Positions 24,301 through 36,300 of a stretch of DNA of 64,000 nucleotides are shown here, one piece after another; the first letter of the stretch is position 1, and each line of letters begins with the position of its first letter. The position numbers and the translations under genes are program-made. The notes below the pieces were generated by a model that saw nothing but the letters and a program-made list of their open reading frames with translations, ran no database searches and had not been told where the DNA came from. This DNA comes from Sclerodactyla briareus (lineage: Eukaryota; Echinodermata; Holothuroidea; Dendrochirotida; Sclerodactylidae). The DNA lies in assembly GCA_026419785.1 (NCBI GenBank), contig JAODTK010001122.1, positions 124,001 through 188,000 on the forward strand, given 5' to 3'.

Positions 24301-27300
24301 TTGAAAGCTGAGAGCTTTTCTGCATTGCTGTTAGACAGGCCATGGTCCCTCGAATGTTCACGTTACCCATGTGTAAAAGTGGTACCTGCTAGGTTACGGA
24401 AGTGGGTGCCGCTGCTTCAGTTGCCTGAGTGCATAGGTTTGAGCGAATGTCATCTAGGTGGGCAGGAGGTGTTTTCATCAGGTTCTACCATGACAGGGAT
24501 TAAGTTGTTAGTTATGTGAGGAGGTGCTGCTTTGATACAAGGCTATAAACCTTAATTTAATTTTCTACCGTAGTGAGATTCTGTCTCTTGACCCTGTTAT
24601 TAGTGCATTGCTTATCTCATCATGTAATGCAGTGGCCTGAGTAGAGATGTGTCACCAATTACCCTAGCATGGGAAACTCATCCGACGTTTGATGTTTTTT
24701 GTAGGGGATATGAAGAATCGTTTGGCAGCCTCTACTCCACGCTCCAAGCCTGCCACCCTGAGGATGTGGCAAGCCTACAATAGTTTTTCTACATCCTCTA
24801 TGATACTTCTCTTCAAGTCCATGTACACTTACCTCAATGCCATGAATCCAGCTATCTTTGGAGGTCAGTGAGGAATATTTTTCTTTGATTTCTGTTATAA
24901 GAAAAGGAAAAAACTCGTTTGGTGCATGGTGTAAACTAACTTGGGAGCATGGTGCCAAGGTACCATGTCAGTATGCATAAAAATGGCATTATGGCTATGC
25001 TTTTCCTAGCAATATGCATACTAATGTGGTTGCATATTATGGTATTATGTGCATATGTGCATATTATGGCGATATAATGGTGAATATGCATACATGTGCA
25101 TTTCATGGGAATGTTCATGTGCATGTTATGGTAATATCATGGGATGAACATACTCATGTGCATGTCACATCATTATGCGGTTCCATATCATAGGTACAGG
25201 ATAGCAAGTACTTGAACTGATTGAATTTCCATAGAAAAGTGTGTTAATTAGGTAGACTAATTTTCATAATTTATGTATGAGGGAATGAATGAGGTGTGGG
25301 TCAATGTTTGTGAATTGACCAGGTTAATGAATCTACTTATTACGATTGAAAAGTGCATGCTGCGTAACACCTGGGATGTTTGCTAAAGTAATAAAATATT
25401 GTCAATCATAGAAACATTGCAGTAAGCTATTTGTTTGTTGGTCCTTCATTTCTGTGTACACTGAGTGTACTATATTTCATTGTTACTGTGAATAGGACTT
25501 CACTGAATCAATGCCAGAGTGGTTAGTGCTGGTCTGTTGTATGTAAATGGATGAACTCAACTCATCAGTGGTAACAAACATCAATCAATTATGATATGTA
25601 GAAGATTGAATTGATAAATTTGAGGATGTGAGCAGCCTCAATTTATGAGAAAAAATCTTTCTCAAACAAAACAAAATTACGCAAAATTCTAAAGTCACTG
25701 AATGTGAACTAGTTTAGGCTTGATTTTCTCTAATTATGCACAGCTTGCTTATATACATTTGTACAGAACAAGTATATGAACAAATCTGAAAGTGTAGATA
25801 CGGAATGTTGGATGCGCTGGTTTGCCTACCTCCAAGTCAGTTTCGACAGGGACGACTCTCATTTCTCCCCGTAGGTAAACACATCACCGACGGGGGTCTC
25901 CCTGCCCAACAACATCATAATTGAGGGATATGGAGATAAGAAGAGATCCGGAAACACAAGCACAAGAAGAAGAAAATAGAGGGCGGCAAGGAGGTCGTGG
26001 TAGGTACCATCATTGTCCTTGAATACTACCTTTTTTATATTTGTGAATGATGACAGGTGGTTCTTCAGTCACTGAATTCAGAACAGATGGTTTTAAGTGC
26101 TTTGCCGGGTCCGAGCTACTTCAATTTTTGTTTAACAGCCGCCCCTCATTAAGCTCAGTAGCTCGCTTCTCCACTGCCTACTACGTCGAGTTGTACACTT
26201 GTGATCTTTGTCTTGTAGCACTCTTTTCAATAGTCAGGTTATGGATAGGCATAATCTCCACGTATATGAGTATACCTTGTCCACCTACTGATCATGACAA
26301 TTTGATATGATAAACTCAAGGTATGATCAAACTGTCGTACTGGCGTTCAATAATGAACCAGAGTAAATATTGCAGTCATACCCCACGGAGGACATCAATC
26401 CATAGTTTTTTTTTTATATTTTAGAAGTGAAGTTTTTTTTTTATATTTTAGAAGTGAAGGTCACTGAGGGTGAGTTCAGATATGTGGAGTCGAACCCCAG
26501 TTTGATATGATGATTCTATGTGAAATTGATGGCCTGTAAAGTTTGGTCCATTATGCAGAAAAATTAGGTCAATTTTCCAACAATATAATATTATGAAAGA
26601 AAAAATATGCTCACCTTTAAAACATTATTGCCTATTGTCCCTGAAAACAATACTATCCTGAGCATATCTAACATTACTCTCCTCTGTTTCATCCCAGATT
26701 GAAGGCGAGGGTTCAGAAGACCCAAGCGTCACGGCTCCCCTGATTGTCCCGGATGAGGGCGCTGTTGGGGTCACTGAAGAGGTCATCCGAGCCTTCACAA
26801 CTGCGATCAACTGCTGGAGTCATCCACACCAGGGAATCTTTTGCGAGAGGTACTCAAAACCCATGGTCTTCTCGGTCCTCTTTTCAATTGTGCAGTTCCT
26901 CACAGGTCCCCATTTAGCACCTGGTGGAGAGGGGCATGGAGATGGAGCGTCTTGCCCAAGGTCATCACAGAAAAGCTGATCAGTCTGTGGGATCAGATGC
27001 TAATCTCCATGCAATGTGTATACACTTACCCAAGATCTCTAAGAATTCAGAGGAGCCAGGTGTCTGGCTCCCTTGGTCATCTCAGATGGAGTATGCACAA
27101 GGAATCTCTCTCATGACTTTCCTGACTGGAGTCAATGTTTTCACAGCTGTTCGTTTGAGTCCCTGTCTCCAGTCACTGTGCTATTCAATGAGAGAGAGTT
27201 GTCATGCTACTCGAGTCACAAATTCTTAAATCACTGTCTCCTAAACTGGACCACCTCCAAGTAAGTGTCCAGCTGAATTGAACATAGCTAATGTTGCGTC

Positions 27301-30300
27301 TCAATATGCTCATGCTCAGAGAGGAAATTATATTGGAAAAAAAAAATCATTCACAGGAAAAAAAACTTGAAAAAGATGATATATTAAAAATATTTATGAG
27401 ACTTAATTGTGTCATCTGATTTTTTTCACCGGTCAAATAATTGATTGTACTTAATTATCAGTTAGACATCTCACACAAATATTTGTCATCCATTCTCTTT
27501 TCAGACTTCTCTCTACTTTTGCACCGGTGGAAAAGTGAGAACTGGCCCTGGATGAAGCTCTTCCAAATAGATATGCACATGTACCGGGTGAGTTTTGGGA
27601 TAAATCCGATGATTGAAGGTTTGTGGGATCTGCGTGGATCATTGAGAATGCTTGAGATCTTGAGCTTGTATTATTTCGAGCACTGTGAACCTTTCCATCT
27701 CAATGCCTGCTTTATAGCACATATATGGGTCTCAAATGCTTGCAAAACTGAGGTCTGTGGTACAGAACTTTACATATCTAAACCACTGTTTAAGAAACTC
27801 TTGATTCGTCAAACTGGCAATTAGCTCTGCAATTTGAAAATCGGGAAGCTCAATGTAATCTGCAGAAATATTATGTTTGTAACGTTGCGCATCGATCAGC
27901 TGTCCTATTCTTTTGCGGAAGTACATTTATTTAGGTCATTCTCTTCCAGCACCCTACCGGTAGTATTAGGTGAAGAATAAACTTCCTCTGCATTATGCAA
28001 ACTCTAATCTCAGATTTTTTGCAAAACTGGGTGAATGTGGACTTGGTCACCGTTAGATAAATTTGAATGTGCTAGTTTGCTCACTGGTTCCTTCTGATCA
28101 TATATAAATCACTTGCGCTGCATGGGCTATGTATGGCCTGTGGGCATAATTTGGGCTCGTGCTGGCCTATGGAGTACTTGATGGGAGTAACCAGCCCACA
28201 AGCAAGCAGCTATCTCAGTTGGAACCCGGGCATGCATTCCTCCACGCCACAGAGCAAATCAACCTCGAGCAGCAGAGGCTCGTTAGAAACTATCCTGCAC
28301 CCTCCAACGAGTCCAACAAGATTATCTGGGTTAAGCATGTAACGAGAGAGTACTGAACCCTTCCTATCGAATCTAGCCTTCACCAACATTTTATCCATGG
28401 GTGGCTGTCCCTTGGGCCGCCCCCCCCCCCTACTTGCCTCGATATATTTCTGATTACGCCGAGAGAGAAGGGGGATAATATGGCCAGGGTTCCTTGAAGA
28501 GCATAAGTAGCTCCCTACCCTTAGAAATAAGATCAAGTATTGAGTACATAATGTCATGGCAGCATAGATTGTAATAAGACCTGTGACTGTTACCTTCGAA
28601 TGAATATTCCCATGTAGTTGTATTAAGACGTACTGTTTCATAATAAATGAAGTGTCTATTTGGCCCACAAAAAAAATTGTGATTACTGCATCTGGCCTCC
28701 ATACTGAAAAAGAGTGTCACTGTTTTAGATTCTGAAGTTAGTATCTGCCAACGAGCGAACCTCCCTCCCTGCGAATCCAATCATTTGGAACGGATGGATA
28801 AAACAAGGGTAAAAGTATTTTACTTGATGATCTACTAATATTAATCCAAGATTGCAGGAGACACCAGCGATGCGAAGACCTACTTTTCTTTCTGTAGGGG
28901 GAGTATATCTCGGCCTTGACCCTGCAGTGAGTTAACCTCCCAGTTTAGCTATCTAGTGTACATTATCATGTGTGCATTGAGATCCAATCGTGAAGCGCCA
29001 CACTTTCAAACTCTGTCATCGTGCAATTTCACAAATGCAGGCCACTTAAGACATAACAAACGGTTACAGGAAGGTAAACAATTGATTTTCTTACCTTAAT
29101 GGCAGTGAGAGGGGTCTTGATATGACATTCCGATGCGCTAAGTCACTTTTCAGGTGCCCAAAGAAGGTTTTGAGGCCCAAACTACCATTTTTTCCTCACT
29201 CATTCTCTAATTTTTAGTGAATTTCCCACTGGTATTTTATAAAAATTTCCTCCTCCAGGCAGAGTATACCCCAGCGTTGGCACTGCTGCAGAAGTATCAA
29301 AGTCACAACAGCAGGTTGAACATGCAGCTTAGCATCCAGCAAGCCAGCTGCCACTTCACATGTGGACAACACACTGTAAGTTGATGGATACCGTTTCTGC
29401 TTGCCGAGAATGGTCCCTGTGTAATGGGGCAGTTGACAGAAAGTCGGGATACCAGGTAGAGCGGTCAATAATTAAAGGAGTTCTCTCAACGTCGCACAAC
29501 AGATAAAAACTTAAAATGTTAGTGTTTTACTGTACCTGGTAACTACCAAAGTCATGACTTATGGTAGCATTGGGTGCTTTACATTAATGAACAACTGCGG
29601 ATGAATTATGAAGAGAGTAAAATGATAGCTGGAGAAAAATAAATGTATCAGTTCAAACCCACATTCATACGACTTCCCGTTGAGCGGTCAGAGGCCTTCA
29701 AAAGTTTGTGCATGTGTTTTTGTGTGATATCGAAAAGCTCCCATCATGCAATAGTAAATGAGGTCATACTTGCACAACCCGGCAGATATTCTTTGTTTTC
29801 TAGTAAAATTTACACATTAATTTCACCAAAAAAATAGGTAGTCTATGAGAAGCAGATTGCTGTTGTGGGGGTGGGTGTGGATGGTTACTTTGGGGAGAGG
29901 AAGACAACGGAACTCCTGTGGAATGTTGAGTTATTTACCACAATAAAGTACATGACATATATCTGTGTTGGTTCAACTGTGATGTTCATGCGTCATGGTG
30001 CAATGAGGATTCTCCCTAATTTCTTCTGCATAATGGATCAAGCTTTGAAGGCCAATAACTCCCCATGGAAAATTGTTTTCCGATTACCTACAATATAACC
30101 TCTATTGTATCCGAGCCTGCAGTTGTCCTTCAATTATTCAAATCTCGGGGACCAGGCATGAACGAAACAAAATGCTGGTGTGACAGATGGGAAGATGTAT
30201 TCATTACCCACTGATGTAGAAATGTGTGAGTCAGGTCTAATCTGGTAGCCGTGTGACATGACCTTGAATTATATGATAAGAACATAAGTAAGTGAAACGT

Positions 30301-33300
30301 TATTGAGATAAGTCTCACACATAAAGCTTAAAGGGGTACGAAAATATGTAAGTATAGAAATATGTATCAGAATATATACAAACAGGAACAAGAGCAGAAT
30401 AATTTTAAAAGAATTGAAACAAAGATGAACGATTATTGCAACAGCCTCGCGACTTGAGTTGTAATTGAAAAGTTTAAATGCACGATAGCAGTTAGTTCTC
30501 TTGTATGGCTGTCTCGGTCTGCCACGCTTGTGATAAACATTGTCAAGGAGTAACAACATCGGGGGGAGGCTACAGTCATTCTGAACTGTATCTAGCTTGG
30601 TTTGAAGCAGTGACCAGTACACCGGGTTGACTGTGACCGTGACCTCCGATGATTCCTGACAATATAGCTATGGTCAATGATAAAATTAGAGATGACAAGT
30701 GTAAGGAATGAAACCGTATAGGCCTCTTCCTGACCTGTCACTTTCGAGAATTTTTTAATATCCAAGATGGCTCCTAAAATGGCAGATGCGGAAGTTATGA
30801 TGTAAGTCATTTAACAGTAATTTCATATCTGACAGAACTAGTAATATTTTAAACAATAAGTCGAGTTTCAGATGATTGGGTGCACAGTTGCTACAATAGT
30901 GAGCAATATGTGTACCACGTCACCCATCTCCTGTCAGTCTTCCTCTCTATCTTTCTAATCTTTTTCTGCCTTGTTTGAGGAGGCGGATTAGCCTCAGTCG
31001 GCAGAGCTCCAGACTTGTGATCTGAAGATCGTGAGTTCGAAACCCCCAGAAGCCGGCAGGCTTTTCCCGTAGTACCCTCAGACAAGGCATTTTTTTCTCA
31101 ACCGTCTCACGTTACCCATGTGGTAAAAATGGGGACCCTTGTGTGAAGTGATTGAATTAGTGGGCGTGCGTCGTATGTGGCTGCACCCTATTGGGAGTCT
31201 CCCAGGGAACACGATGAAGTGGCACGCTGAAATAGGTGTGTAGGGGAGTGAACAAGATAGAGGTGCATACTAAATAAGTCACTAATGATCAGGGTAATAT
31301 CTTGTGAGTGTGCTGATCAGTTGAAAAGCGCCTATATAAGCACTCAGGTATTATATTACCTGACCCAATATTTTCATTCTCTCCTCCTTCCCAGTGGAGC
31401 CTCTTAGTAGGAGGTTGGGGGGGGGGTGGAGGGTGGGGTGCAGACTCTGCCCTCTGACCTTCCTACAGGTATGCTAGTGCCCTTTAACTTTACCAGGTAT
31501 AGCCTGAACGTCCCCTTTAAACATCCTCAATGATCGTTGTGAAGTTAGTATATATGCTCATGCTCGACCCTCAAAACTCAACAACAATCTTCCGATCCAC
31601 CTAGGGGTTCCTCCTAGGAGTTTTAGTCCCCTGATAGACCCCATAAGAGGTAACAAAAGGGTGGACTCGATCCATATAGGAAAGATACTCTATATAACAC
31701 CAGGGGTTACTGTGTTCATTCAGCCATATCTACCTACCTACAATAGGGTTTGTAGTTCATGACTAGATAATCCAGACTGGGTAACATTTCTAATTGCATG
31801 TGTCACAGGTGGCGGCAGAATCCATACTGAAGGTGTTGCCACTCTGTGATCAGCTCGTATCCATCCGGTGGAGGATTCTCTCGCCGGGAGAAGACGCAGG
31901 CCACCCACGGCTCGAAGAACGCCAGGCTGCTGCGTATCGTGCCCTTTAAGATGGAGGCTCTCCTCCATACTGCATACTGACAACTAATATACATGTCGTT
32001 CAAGGTGAGAACTGTAATTTGTCCTTCTGATTCCAAATTTTGTTTAGTAATAGTGAATACACCTTGGAAATAAGTGCCTTCCCACGGGCACTCTGGAGAA
32101 GTCATGTGAACCCCGCAGGTTGAACATTGAACAGGTCTCTTTCTCACAGAGTATTTTAGAGGCCAATGTACGTGTAATATGACTTGACTTTTGGTATTTT
32201 CTATTATTACATTATGGCAACCGAACCTCCATACTGAATTTCAGCCGTTCCCGATAGCCGATAAAGTGCAATCAGCTATGGCAAAATTCACCTTGTGGCA
32301 TCACAGGGGAAAACCACAGTATTCCTTTTAATGGGAAGTCAATGTAAAACATTATTTTGAAAACCTTGTAACAAATTAACCATAGATGGGATTCAAATAA
32401 AACGCATGAAGTTGTTCACAAAAAATTCAGGAATGATCCCATTCATTTCTAAGTGAATATCTATTTTCGTATTTCTGTTATCATGCCGCAAAAAAGTAGC
32501 ATTTCACAGTCTATGAGCGGCCATTGAATCAGTTCGAATATATTCATCGACTCCTTGAAAGTAAATTGAAATAACTCAACAAGGCAATATGTTAGAACTT
32601 CTGGGGTGTGGGGTCTTTCACCTATGCTAGTTTGAAGCAAATCTGCTTCATGATTACTAGTGATTGGTCTGTGTGAACCGTCAGTCAGTTGAAGCAGTAC
32701 ATCTAATACTTTGAACAAATTCAAGAGCTACACTGATAAATTCTACAGAGGAGCCTATATGAAGTAGAGCTTCGTCGTCCTCTGCTGAACTATCGTTAAA
32801 ATGTCAGAGGACGCAGATAAGTATGGGAAAATTGAATTCAAATGAAATCCATCCCTTGTTTGCCACCTTTTGTTCTCCAGAAGAGAGTCTTCCTCTATGC
32901 TGATGCCAGCGACACTGCGCTGGGTCACATGATCACCCTGATACAGTACGATTGGCCGAAGGAGCAGGCCACCTTCATGGAGATAATAAAGAGGCTGACG
33001 AAAGCTGCAGCTCCTCCTACCCCCTGTCTTCTTCACCTACATCATAAGTATCCTTTTAGAGATGAAATTGGGAATGTGAATTTGAAGAAAGGTGATATTA
33101 GCAAGCATTCCCTTGCCCCCCTTCCCTCTCCCTCTCCTTGAAGAGTTGAAGTAAGACAGACAACTTGGGTACAGTGGTTCTTGGTGTCACACTTTCTGGC
33201 TCATTGCTAAGTCGGATTAGCTCAGTTCGTAGAGTTCCAGACTGCTGACTGATAGGTTGTGAGTTCAAATCCCACAAGAGAGCTAGCGATCAGCTTTTCC

Positions 33301-36300
33301 GACGTGCCCATGAGCAAGGCTCCTCATCTGAATTGCCCTCTCTACCCAGGGTGCTAAATGGGGACCAGTGAGGTAGTTGAGTACAACCAGCACTGGCACT
33401 GTGGTTAGCTTGCTGCCCTCTATACTCTCTGGGATTGTCAGAGTGCGAACCGGTTCTTATGATGGGGAGAGCATCTATAGAGTCCGTCAGACATGTCAAT
33501 GACTTGAGAGAGCCCAGATATTACTATCAGACAACAGTCCAATCCAAGTTGTGACATGTTATCAACATTTTATAGTTGCCGTTTTCCGGCCACCACTCAT
33601 TCATGCCGACTGAACGTTCATTATTATGTTCGAATACCTATCCATGATGGTGCTTTGAATCAAACAAAGGTTTATGGCTTATTTGCAGCTGCAAGAGGCC
33701 TTTCCTAGTGATCTGGGTGTCCTTGTTTTTACAATGTCTTTCGTCTTGCCTGAACAAAGTTCAGGAAGAGACTTAGCGATCACATTGTCGTGTGTGTGTA
33801 TGTGTGTGTGGCGTGTGTGTGTGGTGTTCCCACTTCTCATTAGCAGATTTCTTTGAAACGATGAGACCGATTTTTTGATAATTTTGTAGTAGTATCGGAG
33901 TTTGGTGAATCACGATCTGATTAGATTTTCAGGCACAAAAGTCCCCACTAATAAAGTATGGTAAGTAGCCTATTTTATTTAATTTATTGTAAAAGGCTCG
34001 TTAGCAAGAACCGTAGGTGCTATGGTGACTTGGTTTGGCACATAGATTCAGGATATCAGTGGGTGAACTGATTGGATTTTTATGAGCGTGATTATGCTAA
34101 TTAAGTATCAAATTTGCATATTTTGCAAATTTTCAAAGTTTGGGTTTCGGATTTTTTCACGACACTTGGTGAATCACATTTACCATCAGTCCCCCCCGAA
34201 ACTTTTTAACAAACGTTCGGAGTAATGAGGTCATTCATGTCGCTAATTTGCATAATTTTGGAAAATCTTGAGTTCCAAAATGTTTCATCATGGATTCCGG
34301 GTCACTGGAGGTAATTCAACTTTCTAATTCGCATAATTCATGCGTAATTTCAAAGTTTGCCGGATTTTTTCATAAAACTTGGTCAGATATGGCTTACCTT
34401 TACTCTCCAACATTTTTAACATAGACTGGATGTCACGGGAGGTCATTCTTGTGCCTATTTTGCACAGTTCATTCCAAATTCCAAAGTTTGTTCGATTTTC
34501 ATGAAGCTTGAGGGTATGGTCTACCTTTATTCCCTCAATTTTTTTTACATTGACTTTAGTCACTGGGGGTATAATTTTAATGGTGTATATTTGCTTCATT
34601 CATGCAAATGTTCAAGTTTGTTGGATTCCCAGGAAACAAATTGGTGCAGGTCCCCATTGGTAATGAGATATCTATTTATTTATCCAACGAAAGTTTAGTA
34701 TTGTGTCTCATTTGCACAATCCAGGCAATTTTAGTCACCTTCCCACAAACCTATACTCCTTTCGTAGACAATGGTCAATAATTAGTCCTTATGCATTTGA
34801 AATTGTTCATTGATTAGTAATCTGTTTCTGTTAATGCTCATACCAAAATGTAAAACAGGACATGTGGAAAAAAAAAAAAAATAACTCTCGATTGTTTAAA
34901 TGGGATGTGGAAGAAGCCACTGATCGCGCAACCAGTCGAGACACTGGGGCGATCTTCATGCCAGTCAATTGTGGCAGTCAACTCAGATGTTCCACTCAAA
35001 TATCATAATTCAGCTGCTAATATAAATAAATGGGGGAATGTGGACAAAACGATTCTACTACCTTGACCCACCTGATCAGATCTTGATTTTCTGGAGGAGT
35101 TTTGCATACCTGGTAACACCGAATGCTGGCAGCATCAAGCTGGACTTTTTTCCTTTCCTCCCGCCCTGTATTACCATCCAGAGGTGAGTGAACTGTTTCT
35201 GCTGCTGAAAGAGCTGGAGATTGGGCGGTTTATAATTCTGACTGTCTCTGGCATTCTCAAGTTGTATGCATGTTTCTGTGGTCCGTACATAGAGTACATA
35301 GAGGTTGTTGAACACTGTCACTGTGCATAAAATCAACCACCATTGCTGTGGATGGCTTGTGATGTGAATAGTGTTACCCAAATATTCCAAATCTTTCCCC
35401 CAAGAGGCATATTATATTTGGTGCAAATTTTCTCAAGTTTTTTGAACTACACAATATTCTTAGCACGGAGAATGGGGGGGGGGTGGTTGAAATGGAAATC
35501 AGTCCAAAAGTTAGGCCTGGATATATCCCTCCCAGGAAAAAGACAACAACAAGGTGAAACTCCTCATCAGCAGATGTAATTAGGAGCATGATCCCCCAAT
35601 TAAGCACCGATTCACCTTGTACGCTCCATGAATCCTCAACTCAAGGTGGAATTTGATACTTATTAGCTGAGAGCAGTAGTTGGGTGGGGAAAGGGTTTAC
35701 TGCCTTCTCATAGTTAGTTTTTATAGTTACTAATGTGTTGCTCTTGGAATTGGTGAGCTTCCATACCATGGTCATCTAATGAAATCAATCAGAATAGACT
35801 GATGCACCCTAAGCTGTTGCTTCTCCCACCTCCTCTCCCTCCAGGGGAATTGAATGCATTAGTCTGTAGCTATATACAATTCTCGTAGGAGGCACATGCA
35901 AACCTTAGTAATCATGACTGTGCAGGGTCCATCATATACAGGATGAGATCCGTAGTGCCCTTGGACAAGGCATGTCTCCTCAACTGTCCACGTTACCCAC
36001 GTGTAGAAATGGGGACCTTGTGAAGTGACTTGTAATTAGTAGGCGTGCGTCCTATGTGGCCGCACCCTATTGGGAAGTCTCCCAGGGGACACGATGAAGT
36101 GGCGCACTGAAATGGTGTGTGGGGAGTGAAGAAAGAGATGCGTACTATATAAATATAGTACAGGTGTGACAAGTCACTATAGATCATGGGTAATATCTGT
36201 GAAGCGCTTTGATCACGCGAAAAAGTGCTATATAAGCACCTAGATATTATTATTATTATTATTATATTATTATTATTATTATTATTATGGATTTTTTCTA

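Noticed and set aside
26920..27229. Frames around 26.9-27.2 kb as an INTS10 exon
   Set aside because: No match to INTS10. The phase gap between exons 10 and 11 is explained by one T in a homopolymer. The CTTGCCCAAGG word suggests a repeat.
29838..30098. Open frame after an ATAG acceptor-like site, starting VVYEKQIAVVGVG, as an extra INTS10 exon
   Set aside because: Exon 12 joins exon 13 in phase 0 and the joined protein aligns with INTS10 without a gap, so no exon is needed here.
31000..31055. Functional tRNA gene near 31.0 kb
   Set aside because: A and B boxes are present, but the acceptor stem and T arm are not complete and the sequence runs into a SINE body shared with other copies.
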